From the NCBI RefSeq assembly GCF_016907895.1, contig NZ_JAFBCV010000020.1, positions 1 to 56,511 of the forward strand: a stretch of DNA of 56,511 bases. The letters are read 5' to 3'. Under the pieces are notes generated by a model. That model made no database searches. It saw only the letters and a program-made list of their open reading frames with translations, and had not been told where the DNA came from. Made by a program: the position numbers and the translations under genes. This document shows positions 43,093-49,452 of this stretch, piece after piece (within the stretch, counting starts at the first letter, position 1; each line of letters opens with the position of its first letter). The DNA comes from Shouchella xiaoxiensis (lineage in GTDB: Bacteria > Bacillota > Bacilli > Bacillales > Bacillaceae_D).

Positions 43093-43503
43093 ATGCCTTG
43101 GACAATGGAAAATTACCCTGATTCATTAAAAAATTTTGATAAACCTATCCGAAAAAAGACAATTGAAATAGCAAATGCCATGATTGATGATGGCTATAAT
43201 GAAAGGGACGCTTTGCCAATTGCAACAAAACAAGCAAAAGAATGGATCGAAAATGCTAGCAAAAAAGAAATAGAGGATTTTAATCAAAATGCGCAAGTGT
43301 TACCGGCAAAAACAAGAGAAACACACTCATCACCGTCGTTGACAAACCGCAATCAGAAGGTAGTAAAGCATGACAATGGCTGGGCTGTTATTGCTGATGG
43401 AGCAAAACAAGCTTCTGACGTCTTTTCCGACAAACAACGTGCGATTAAGCGCGCAAATGAGATTGCGGAAAACAAAGGAACTAAAGTGACCATTATTAAT
43501 TAA
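43093..43503 (+). CDS. ydaT: YdaT-like protein with DUF2188 domain
   Basis: A 136-residue protein resembling Bacillus YdaT, a general-stress-associated protein of unknown function. The N-terminal half (MPWTMENYPDSLKNFDKPIR, then KKTIEIANAMIDDGYNERDA) is a helical domain; the C-terminal half (VVKHDNGWAVIADGAKQASD, then VFSDKQRAIKRANEIAE) is a DUF2188 domain. The ATG (43093) follows AAAAAAGGATG. Its 3' end overlaps the convergent protease gene by 8 bp with no terminator between them. Confidence 0.8.
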   Translation: MPWTMENYPDSLKNFDKPIRKKTIEIANAMIDDGYNERDALPIATKQAKEWIENASKKEIEDFNQNAQVLPAKTRETHSSPSLTNRNQKVVKHDNGWAVIADGAKQASDVFSDKQRAIKRANEIAENKGTKVTIIN

Positions 43504-44275
43504 GGAACGTATTGACGACATGGAGAGGAACAGCGAGACCTTGACCACTCTCGTCTCCTCCAGCTTGTCGTGCGTAGACAACGCCAACAACCTCCTGCTG
43601 AGTTGTGAGGACGGGTGAACCACTATGTCCTGGATAGACTGCATTTGTAATATCAACCACTTGATAGGCCCGTGTTGATTCTTTTACAACACCCTCATTG
43701 ATAATATAAGAATGTGTTAATGGATGACCCATCACAAATACGCTATCTCCTGGCTCTGCTGGTGCAGAAGCAATCGATAAAGAAGGAAAATTGCGGCCCT
43801 TTGTATCTATTAACTTCAGCAACGCTAAATCACTCTCCCTTTCCGCCTTCACTACTTCGGCATAATACAAATCACCGTCAGAAAACGAGACAATGATCTC
43901 AAGAGCATCCCTAACTACATGCTCATTCGTCAGGATTTGCCCTTCTTTTGTAATGGAGAACCCTGTTCCGTGACCTGTTCCTGTTTGCACGGCAACAACA
44001 GCTTCTTCTAATTCTGCAAAAGAACCATCCTCCGCTAACTCATTGCTTTCACTTAAAAACTGTAGCGCATTTAAATTAAAGTGTTCCAAAAAGAAAGAAC
44101 CAACTTGAAAAATCATAGCAAAGGCAATCAAAGCAGCGATAACTTTAACAATCAATCTTCTTCTTTTTGAGGAAGGTAATGGCTCTTCGTCTTCTTCAAA
44201 TGCTTCAATCGGCGGCTCATCATAGTCATCTAACTCATTTCTTGGCTCGTCCTCACTTCTTCGCACGAATCTCAT
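43496..44275 (-). CDS. Membrane-anchored trypsin-like serine protease without PDZ
   Basis: A 259-residue protein: an acidic cytoplasmic N-terminus (about 1-37), one membrane helix (about 43-63) and an extracellular S1-type protease domain. The catalytic triad is visible as His in TNEHVV, Asp in ESDLALLKL and Ser in YPGHSGSPV. Unlike HtrA/DegP proteins it has no PDZ domain. The ATG at 44275 has AGGA five bases upstream and lies inside the 3' end of the ytvA-like gene (23-bp overlap), so the two are coupled. An upstream in-frame extension is entirely within that gene and rejected. Confidence 0.83.
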   Translation of the reverse strand: MRFVRRSEDEPRNELDDYDEPPIEAFEEDEEPLPSSKRRRLIVKVIAALIAFAMIFQVGSFFLEHFNLNALQFLSESNELAEDGSFAELEEAVVAVQTGTGHGTGFSITKEGQILTNEHVVRDALEIIVSFSDGDLYYAEVVKAERESDLALLKLIDTKGRNFPSLSIASAPAEPGDSVFVMGHPLTHSYIINEGVVKESTRAYQVVDITNAVYPGHSGSPVLTTQQEVVGVVYARQAGGDESGQGLAVPLHVVNTFLN

Positions 44276-45047
44276 ATGCTTCCTGTAAAATTGATTTAAC
44301 AGACCGTGCAGTTGAGATCGAGTCAAGCTGATTGGCTTCCATCATGACTGATTTAATTGCGAGATCTGGGGCCATTCCCGTAATGACCAGCTCAGTGCCT
44401 ATTAACTTAAGAACATCTCTTAATTGAAAAATACCTGCCACAACAAAGGAATCGTATTTCGTAATTCCAGAAACATCAACAACAAGCTTTTTAATGCCCG
44501 TTTTGCCAACTTCTTCTGTGACGGTCTCAAACATCATATTAAATCTCTCTTTATTGATCTCTCCAATTAGCGGTAAAATGGCCAAACCATCTAACAGAGG
44601 CACAATTGGTGTAGAAATCGATTTAATTTGCTGGACCGATCGCTTGTATTCCAATTCTGCTTCTTTCTGTTGGGTAATATCACGCTGAACGCCGACAAAA
44701 TAAAGCTTGTCCTGTTCTGGTAAATAAACGGGATCAATTGTTAACTCGTTCCAAAAAGAACTGCCATCTTTTCTGTAATTTAAAATCTCGACTAATGCTG
44801 GTTCTTTTGCTGCAATCGCTTGTCGCAAAGCATCTACTTGGCTTTTTTCCGTATCGGCACCTTGAAGAAATCGACAATTTGTCCCTAAGACTTCGTCTCT
44901 AGAGTAGCCAGTCATCTTTGAAAAACCTTCACTCACATAAACAATTGCGTTGTCTTCTAAATCAGGGTCCGTTATAAGTACACCTACACGGGTATAATCA
45001 AGTACTTTTACTAATAATTCAGCTTGCTTAATAACGTCTTGTAACAT
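44253..45047 (-). CDS. ytvA: LOV-STAS blue-light photoreceptor (YtvA type)
   Basis: A 264-residue protein with the domain order and length of Bacillus YtvA (261). The N-terminal LOV/PAS domain (about 15-127) has the flavin-binding signature GTNCRFLQG with the adduct-forming Cys, NYRKDGSSFWNELTIDPVY near 90-108 and YFVGVQRDIT near 116-125. A linker helix joins a C-terminal STAS domain (about 148-260). YtvA senses blue light through FMN and acts in the RsbR-type stressosome to turn on sigma-B stress genes. The ATG follows AGGAGG. It heads a two-gene operon with a membrane-anchored protease. Confidence 0.92.
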   Translation of the reverse strand: MLQDVIKQAELLVKVLDYTRVGVLITDPDLEDNAIVYVSEGFSKMTGYSRDEVLGTNCRFLQGADTEKSQVDALRQAIAAKEPALVEILNYRKDGSSFWNELTIDPVYLPEQDKLYFVGVQRDITQQKEAELEYKRSVQQIKSISTPIVPLLDGLAILPLIGEINKERFNMMFETVTEEVGKTGIKKLVVDVSGITKYDSFVVAGIFQLRDVLKLIGTELVITGMAPDLAIKSVMMEANQLDSISTARSVKSILQEAYEIRAKK

Positions 45048-45142
45048 GGAACAACGGCCTCCTGCAGGTCAGTATATGCATTAGTATATCATTATTTGGC
45101 TCGTTTTTCCCAATTTAGGCACCATGCTCTAAAGCGACTTCA

Positions 45143-45171
45143 TTGAATGAATGGTTCTGTTCGCTTATAAT
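45143..45171 (+). promoter_or_regulatory. Promoter of yojF-bshB2-ypcP with palindromic -10
   Basis: TTGAAT (45143-45148), 17-bp spacer, TATAAT (45166-45171). The -10 lies within the palindrome tcgcttataataagcga (45161-45177). Confidence 0.72.
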
Positions 45172-45207
45172 AAGCGATACACATTACCCTATTGTTGGAG
45201 GCTACTA

Positions 45208-45558
45208 ATGGAACCAATTGAAAAAGAAAAAGTCCAAACGTTAATTGATTTCTTTGCAAATCAAGCAGTTTATTTACACTTAGAAACAACAAATGGTGCT
45301 TATGCTTCGCATTTTGATGAGTCTTTTTTTTCGGCAAGCGCCTATATTCGCAACGCTTTCGTTACGTATGAGCATGGAAAAATCGCCGGAGACGGACCTT
45401 ATCGTGTCGGTTTGAAACTTGAAATTGGTTGGATTTACGGGGAAGGATTGACTCATTTTGAAATGATAGGCGATCAACAACTCTTACTAGCAGGGCATGG
45501 AGCTGACGGCAAACTAGCAATTGCCTTAGAACTGTCAAAAACCCCTTTTAAAAATTAA
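45208..45558 (+). CDS. yojF: YojF-family protein
   Basis: A 116-residue protein, the length of Bacillus YojF, encoded directly before bshB2 (yojG) as in B. subtilis. It has no known catalytic motif; segments include IRNAFVTYEHGKIAGDGPYR and VGLKLEIGWIYGEGLTHFEM. The start is ATG 45208 after TTGGAGG; an upstream in-frame GTG/ATG lacks a site. Its conserved pairing with the bacillithiol deacetylase gene suggests a role in that pathway, but its function is unproven. Confidence 0.85.
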   Translation: MEPIEKEKVQTLIDFFANQAVYLHLETTNGAYASHFDESFFSASAYIRNAFVTYEHGKIAGDGPYRVGLKLEIGWIYGEGLTHFEMIGDQQLLLAGHGADGKLAIALELSKTPFKN

Positions 45559-45579
45559 TTTGGCTTGGAGTGAACTAGA

Positions 45580-46263
45580 ATGAAACAAGAAAAACATGTA
45601 CTCGTCATTTTTCCTCATCCCGATGATGAAGCATTTGGTGTTTCCGGCTCGATTTCCTCATATATTGATGCTGGAATTCCTGTAACCTACGCTTGCTTAA
45701 CCCTCGGTGAAATGGGTCGGAATTTAGGTAACCCCCCTTTTGCTACGAGAGAGTCTTTACCAGAAATACGCCGTAAAGAATTAGAAGAGGCTGCTAAGGT
45801 GATGGGAATAACAGATCTTCGAATGATGGGGCTGCGCGATAAAACAATTGAATTCGAGCAACCTGAAAAAATGAAACAAATGGTGCTTGATTTACTTGCT
45901 GAATTACAGCCTTCATTAGTTATTTCCTTTTACCCTGGATATGCCGTACACCCTGACCACGACGCAACTGGTGAAGCCGTGGTTGCCGCTTTAAATGAAT
46001 TAGATCCAACTACACGTCCTGTATTTTATGCCGTTGCTTTTTCAAACAACCATGAGAATGATATTGGTCCAGCCGATATTATTCATGATGTGAGCAACTA
46101 TGCAACACGGAAGTTAGATACATTACGTGCACATGCCTCGCAGCTTGCTTGGACATTGCCAAGCATGGAAAAAGCTTACCACGAGGGTGTGCCTGAAGCG
46201 GTTGAACGTTTAACAAAAGAGCGATTTTGGACTTATTATTCGTCTGATTTAGAGAGGAATTAA
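45580..46263 (+). CDS. bshB2: Bacillithiol biosynthesis deacetylase BshB2
   Basis: A 227-residue LmbE/PIG-L-type zinc deacetylase. It removes the acetyl group from GlcNAc-malate (and may act on conjugates) in bacillithiol synthesis, the low-molecular-weight thiol of these bacteria. The zinc motif PHPDDEAFG (12-20) and the second site HPDHDATGEAV near 126-136 are intact; LGEMGRNLGNP near 42-52 is typical. The ATG follows TTGGAG. It lies between yojF and ypcP in one operon. Confidence 0.93.
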   Translation: MKQEKHVLVIFPHPDDEAFGVSGSISSYIDAGIPVTYACLTLGEMGRNLGNPPFATRESLPEIRRKELEEAAKVMGITDLRMMGLRDKTIEFEQPEKMKQMVLDLLAELQPSLVISFYPGYAVHPDHDATGEAVVAALNELDPTTRPVFYAVAFSNNHENDIGPADIIHDVSNYATRKLDTLRAHASQLAWTLPSMEKAYHEGVPEAVERLTKERFWTYYSSDLERN

Positions 46264-46265
46264 CG

Positions 46266-47159
46266 ATGCAAAACGAACGCTTACTACTAATTGACGGATT
46301 TAATTTGTTAAGCCGTGGCTATTTTGCAACAAGCTTTAACCGCCCTATTGAAGCGCTTGAACGCAATGAGGATGGTATAACGGTTAATGGTTTACGCGTA
46401 TTCATGCAAAAATTATTTAAACTAATTCAAACACATGGAGTTACGCACTGTGTTGTTACTTGGGATGTTCCTCGTGATGAATCAATTCGTCGTCTCGACT
46501 ATCCTGAGTACAAACAAACGCGTGGAGAATTACCAGACCCATTGATTGAACAGTATGTATTGCTCAAACAAGTTCTTGAGAAAATGTCTATTAGTCAACT
46601 AACGCTTGCCCCTTATGAAGCCGACGATTTAATTGGTGCCTTGAGCTTACAATGGGAACAGCAAACGGCAGGATCTTGCTTGATTTACTCCAATGATCAA
46701 GACTTATACCAACTGCTCAGCGAACGTACCCACCAGATTATCAATAAGAAAAAACAAGAATTCATCTATGATGCTCAGGCCTTTCAGTTAGAGCATGGCA
46801 TTCAACCCGATCAATGGATTGACGTTAAAGCTCTACTTGGAGATCCTGGCGATAACATTCCTGGCTGTCCTGGAGTAGGGCAAAAAACGGCATTGCCGTT
46901 AATCCAAACCTATGGATCTATTGAAAATCTTCATGAAACGCTTGCAGATCTTGATCCCCAATTTAAACGAGTAAAATCAAAGCTAGACAATGGGAAAGAC
47001 GTCACGTATTTATCAAAAAAACTCGCGTCAATTATCCGTGATATTCCAGATTTGCCTAGTCTTTCTTCTTTTGCGCTCTCCCTTCACCGAGAAACCATTG
47101 AAGAAGAGCTTACACGCTTAAAGATTCGAGTTCCTTTCGAACAAGGAAGTCTTTTCTAA
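46266..47159 (+). CDS. ypcP: 5'-3' exonuclease / flap endonuclease YpcP
   Basis: A 297-residue nuclease of the Pol I N-terminal 5'-nuclease family without a polymerase part. Metal-binding acidic residues appear in LLIDGFNLLSRGYF (7-20), VVTWDVPRDESIRRLDYPEYK near 61-81, PYEADDLIGALS near 117-128, YSNDQDLYQLL near 139-149, and the helix-hairpin-helix GDPGDNIPGCPGVGQKTALPL near 193-213. It processes RNA primers and flaps, overlapping with Pol I. The ATG follows AGAGGAATTAACG, 2 bp after bshB2. Confidence 0.92.
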   Translation: MQNERLLLIDGFNLLSRGYFATSFNRPIEALERNEDGITVNGLRVFMQKLFKLIQTHGVTHCVVTWDVPRDESIRRLDYPEYKQTRGELPDPLIEQYVLLKQVLEKMSISQLTLAPYEADDLIGALSLQWEQQTAGSCLIYSNDQDLYQLLSERTHQIINKKKQEFIYDAQAFQLEHGIQPDQWIDVKALLGDPGDNIPGCPGVGQKTALPLIQTYGSIENLHETLADLDPQFKRVKSKLDNGKDVTYLSKKLASIIRDIPDLPSLSSFALSLHRETIEEELTRLKIRVPFEQGSLF

Positions 47160-47164
47160 CACGG

Positions 47165-47209
47165 TTAAAGCCGATTACAGGTTAAGTGTAATCGGCTTTA
47201 ATGGTTTTT
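47165..47209 (+). terminator. Terminator after ypcP
   Basis: Perfect 15-bp stem ttaaagccgattaca (47165-47179) with its complement (47187-47201), 7-nt loop, then tggttttt. Confidence 0.9.
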
Positions 47210-47224
47210 CAATTTCAATAACCT

Positions 47225-47253
47225 TGCACCTTATACCTGAATCTTTTATACTG
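47225..47253 (+). promoter_or_regulatory. Promoter of the gene at 47291
   Basis: TTGCAC (47225-47230), 17-bp spacer, TATACT (47248-47253). Confidence 0.72.
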
Positions 47254-47290
47254 GTAGACGGATTTTCTTTCATAGAGTAGGAGTGATTAA

Positions 47291-47770
47291 GTGACAACCA
47301 TGGAATTACGAAAAGCGGATCAAACCGAATTACAGCTTATTCGTATGCAACAACAAGTAAAAGAGATTGCAAAAGAATCGAATAAAGAAGTTATTGGTAT
47401 TGAACAAGTGAATGATGAAGAATGGGTGATTGTATCCAAAACAAGTGATCATCAAACCTTACAGTTGATGATCAATCATTGTGGCTCTCCGTACAGAGGG
47501 AAATGGGATTTTGCTTTACAGGCAGAATATACAGCCGATCATGCTCTCTTTATTGATGATATAAAAGGAGAACCTTGCCAAGGTTTTGGTTCGATTTGCA
47601 TGGCTTACCTCAAAGAAACAGCTTGGGCTGAAAATTGTACAATAAGAGGGAACTTAGTAAAACGCGATTGGGCTCATTTGGATAGACTCACTCATTTTTA
47701 TAAAAAGCATTCATTCTCGGTCGAAATTAATGAAGAAAAAAAGCATGGCCGCGTTAATTGGACTGGCTAA
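47291..47770 (+). CDS. Hypothetical protein with GNAT-like C-terminus
   Basis: A 159-residue protein starting at a GTG with TAGGAG upstream (an ATG three codons on is possible). The N-terminus is polar (RKADQTELQLIRMQQQVKEI); the C-terminal half has the look of a GNAT fold, with a glycine-containing loop (GEPCQGFGSICMAYLKETAW) and FYKKHSFSV resembling motif B, but the acetyl-CoA loop is not canonical. Function unknown. It is a single-gene unit with clear promoter and terminator. Confidence 0.65.
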   Translation: MTTMELRKADQTELQLIRMQQQVKEIAKESNKEVIGIEQVNDEEWVIVSKTSDHQTLQLMINHCGSPYRGKWDFALQAEYTADHALFIDDIKGEPCQGFGSICMAYLKETAWAENCTIRGNLVKRDWAHLDRLTHFYKKHSFSVEINEEKKHGRVNWTG

Positions 47771-47787
47771 TACTTGCGCGATTTAAT

Positions 47788-47840
47788 AAAAGCATGGTTG
47801 AATACGTTCTTAGTAACGCGTTGAATCATGCTTTTTCTTT
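47788..47840 (+). terminator. Terminator of the gene ending at 47770
   Basis: Stem aaaagcatg (47788-47796) with catgctttt (47827-47835), inner cgtt/aacg pairing, T-rich tail. Confidence 0.75.
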
Positions 47841-47895
47841 TAGTTAGAAACGAACTCATTTTTGTCGAAATATTTTTGTTTCATTCTTGTTTAAA

Positions 47896-47924
47896 TTGGG
47901 TATCTAAAAAGAGATTCGTATCAT
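47896..47924 (+). promoter_or_regulatory. Candidate sda promoter
   Basis: TTGGGT (47896-47901), 17-bp spacer, TATCAT (47919-47924), giving a very short leader before AAAGGGAG and the ATG. No DnaA box (TTATCCACA) was found here, unlike in B. subtilis sda. Confidence 0.5.
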
Positions 47925-47945
47925 CTTAAAGGGAGAGTTTGTCCG

Positions 47946-48131
47946 ATGCTTGCACATTTATCAAATTCTGTTTTACTTGAAGCTTATGTTAAAGCACGTC
48001 AACATAAGCTTGAAGAAGATTTTATCTTTATTTTAGAAAGTGAACTTCACCAACGCGATCTACATCCAATTGCCAAAAATAAGCTAGCGAATCTACATTT
48101 GGTACATAATTCCATACTTCATTCTCTCTAA
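47946..48131 (+). CDS. sda: Sporulation histidine-kinase inhibitor Sda
   Basis: A 61-residue protein matching the Sda helical hairpin: LSNSVLLEAYVKARQHKLEE, then DFIFILESELHQRDL. B. subtilis Sda shares the spaced pattern LS-x-LLxExYxKAxxxxL-x-DFIxxIxxExxxR, recalled from memory. Sda binds the phosphotransfer domain of KinA/KinB and blocks sporulation when DNA replication is impaired. This copy has about 18 extra C-terminal residues (IAKNKLANLHLVHNSILHSL) compared with the 46-52-residue protein. The ATG follows AAAGGGAG. Confidence 0.88.
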   Translation: MLAHLSNSVLLEAYVKARQHKLEEDFIFILESELHQRDLHPIAKNKLANLHLVHNSILHSL

Positions 48132-48139
48132 CATAATGC

Positions 48140-48165
48140 AAAAAAGCGACAGATGTCGCTTTTTT
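48140..48165. terminator. Bidirectional terminator after sda
   Basis: Stem aaaaagcgac (48141-48150) with gtcgcttttt (48155-48164), 4-nt loop, A/T runs on both sides; serves sda and the convergent small membrane gene. Confidence 0.88.
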
Positions 48166-48387
48166 CTATTCCTCTTCTTCCTCATCTAAGCGCGCTTCAA
48201 GTACAGCCACTCGCTCACTCAATTCAATCACATACAATACGAGAAACGAAAAAGCAGCGATACCTACCCAAGACAACAACGTAAACGCTCCTGCACCAGA
48301 AACAAATGCTAAAAATGCAGCAAACGTACTCGTAATACCTAGTACAATAAAAACAAATAAACTAACCGCATAAAAAGTTGAATTCAA
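48166..48387 (-). CDS. Small two-helix membrane protein with acidic coiled tail
   Basis: A 73-residue protein: two hydrophobic helices (about 5-27 and 36-54) then a charged coiled tail (LSERVAVLEARLDEEEEE). It starts at a TTG with GGAGGTG seven bases upstream. I know no function; the helical tail could mediate self-association. It is convergent with sda and divergent from the structured RNA/small-membrane-gene unit. Confidence 0.65.
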   Translation of the reverse strand: MNSTFYAVSLFVFIVLGITSTFAAFLAFVSGAGAFTLLSWVGIAAFSFLVLYVIELSERVAVLEARLDEEEEE

Positions 48388-48446
48388 TTGATCACCTCCA
48401 TACCGTAAAGTATGCAGATCCCAAAATTAAAGCTTGTTTATCAGCC

Positions 48447-48509
48447 TTGCCAAGTCTGAAAATGGAGAAATGGCCAAGGCCATTTGCATAGTGCTCCCGC
48501 GACTGGCAA
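48447..48509 (+). ncRNA. Candidate structured leader RNA
   Basis: Nested pairing in a 63-nt stretch: outer stem ttgcca-a-gtc (48447-48456, one bulged A) with gactggcaa (48501-48509); middle stem ggag (48464-48467) with ctcc (48494-48497); inner hairpin aaatggcc (48468-48475) with ggccattt (48478-48485). Unpaired stretches tgaaaat and gcatagtg remain as candidate ligand- or tertiary-contact regions. It ends 26 nt before the start of a small membrane protein gene with an intact ribosome site. It matches no riboswitch class I could recall; a cis-regulatory or small RNA is inferred. Confidence 0.45.
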
Positions 48510-48534
48510 CCCTATCTGTTAGAGGTGATCAGAA

Positions 48535-48687
48535 ATGGACTGGATTCCAGTTGTTCAACGCGTTTGTTCATTATTTGTTGTTGGCTTTGTCGTTTTTACC
48601 TATTATTGTATTTTAAAACAAGATAAAGCAGCTAAACAAAAAAGCGGTCAGAAAACATCGTATTCTACTCGAAAACACGAACATTGA
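48535..48687 (+). CDS. 50-residue single-helix membrane protein
   Basis: An ATG preceded by AGAGGTGATC opens 50 codons: MDWIPVVQRVCSLFVVGFVV, then FTYYCILKQDKAAKQKSGQK and a basic tail. There is one membrane helix (about 6-26) and a positively charged cytoplasmic tail. No family was recognised. A structured RNA element lies directly upstream and could control it. The clean ribosome site and composition make it a credible gene. Confidence 0.6.
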   Translation: MDWIPVVQRVCSLFVVGFVVFTYYCILKQDKAAKQKSGQKTSYSTRKHEH

Positions 48688-48689
48688 AA

Positions 48690-48830
48690 CAAACCCGCTG
48701 CAGGAAGAATCCTTCGCTTTTTGCGGGCACAGCCTCGGCCTCTTCTGCGAAAAAACGCTTTAGAGACTCAACCGCATGCTGTCCCCGCAGAAGTCATGCT
48801 TTCTTCTACACTCGTTTCGATAAACGATTA
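48690..48830 (-). repeat. Relic of a dispersed GC-rich intergenic repeat
   Basis: A GC-rich, non-coding 140-bp block full of inverted words: gcgggcacagc (48723-48733) with gctgtccccgc (48778-48788), and cttctgcg (48742-48749) with cgcagaag (48786-48793). Read on the minus strand, the series gaaagc-atgac, cttctgcggggacagc, then aaaaagcgaagg and tcctgcagcggg resembles dispersed repeats I have seen in Bacillaceae intergenic regions. It may be a decayed MITE-like element. The following 48831-49000 stretch holds nothing identifiable. Confidence 0.5.
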
Positions 48831-48990
48831 ATTTTCATCCTCTTTGTACGCTGCTCCTTTTGTCCCAACCTCTTCGTATTATTTAAAAGGTATTTGTCAA
48901 TGACTGAATTTGCCAAGGAGGATTGGCTAAGGTTTTCGTTCAATTAGAATAACAACGTTATCCTCTACCTTCTAACATCAGCAATTAGTC

Positions 48991-49025
48991 AAAAAAGCTG
49001 TCGATAAATCGCTTCTCAACAGCTT
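48991..49025 (-). terminator. Terminator of ytxJ
   Basis: Stem aagctgt (48995-49001) with acagctt (49019-49025), inner cgat/atcg, minus-strand T6 from 48991-48996. Confidence 0.7.
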
Positions 49026-49049
49026 CAAATGAACATTCATCTCGTTTTC

Positions 49050-49382
49050 TTAGATGACTTCTGCAATGGTTTTTTTCTTAATGTTCCAGTGTGATTCCGT
49101 CCATTTTACTTCTTTGTTTTCCAAAATAAAGAGTTGTGGTGATTTGTGAACGGTATTTAAGTCTTCAGCAATTTGATTTGAAACGGGTCGTGATTCAATT
49201 ACTTTTACATAAGCATACGTATGGTCACTATTCTCTTCAACAAAAGCTTGAAATTCTTCAAAGGCTTCAGCACTAACAGGACATTGCGTACTATGTTTGA
49301 ACAAAAGCACCTTTTTTTGTTGTGATTGCTCGTACAGGTCATTCCAGTCTTGTTCTGTTTTTAATTCGTTTAATTGAGTCAT
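49050..49382 (-). CDS. ytxJ: Bacillithiol-linked monothiol redox protein YtxJ
   Basis: A 110-residue thioredoxin-fold protein of the YtxJ (monothiol bacilliredoxin) family. The active site is HSTQCPVSAEAF near 30-41, with a single Cys in CPVS, and the conserved cis-Pro region is KSPQLFIL near 79-86. Proposed role: removing bacillithiol from oxidised proteins. The ATG follows AAAGGATGG. It fits with the bacillithiol synthesis gene bshB2 about 3 kb away, though in a separate unit. Confidence 0.88.
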   Translation of the reverse strand: MTQLNELKTEQDWNDLYEQSQQKKVLLFKHSTQCPVSAEAFEEFQAFVEENSDHTYAYVKVIESRPVSNQIAEDLNTVHKSPQLFILENKEVKWTESHWNIKKKTIAEVI

Positions 49383-49452
49383 TTTTATCCATCCTTTTCT
49401 TCTTGTCTACTTACGTTTTACCATAGTGCTAACAGAGATGCAACGAATCTTG

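Noticed and set aside
47850-47945. DnaA boxes upstream of sda
   Set aside because: I looked for TTATCCACA-like sites and found none in the short upstream region.
48447-48509. Assignment of the structured element to the ZTP/pfl or another known riboswitch class
   Set aside because: Only the word GACTGGC recalls the ZTP motif; the required conserved 3' segment and overall architecture are absent.
48434-48616. A 60-codon plus-strand frame across the structured RNA
   Set aside because: TTG start without a ribosome site, and it overlaps the better supported small membrane gene in another frame.
48684-48947. An 87-codon plus-strand frame
   Set aside because: It runs through the repeat relic; its Ser/Ala/Arg/Cys-rich composition is an artefact of GC-rich repeat DNA and there is no ribosome site.
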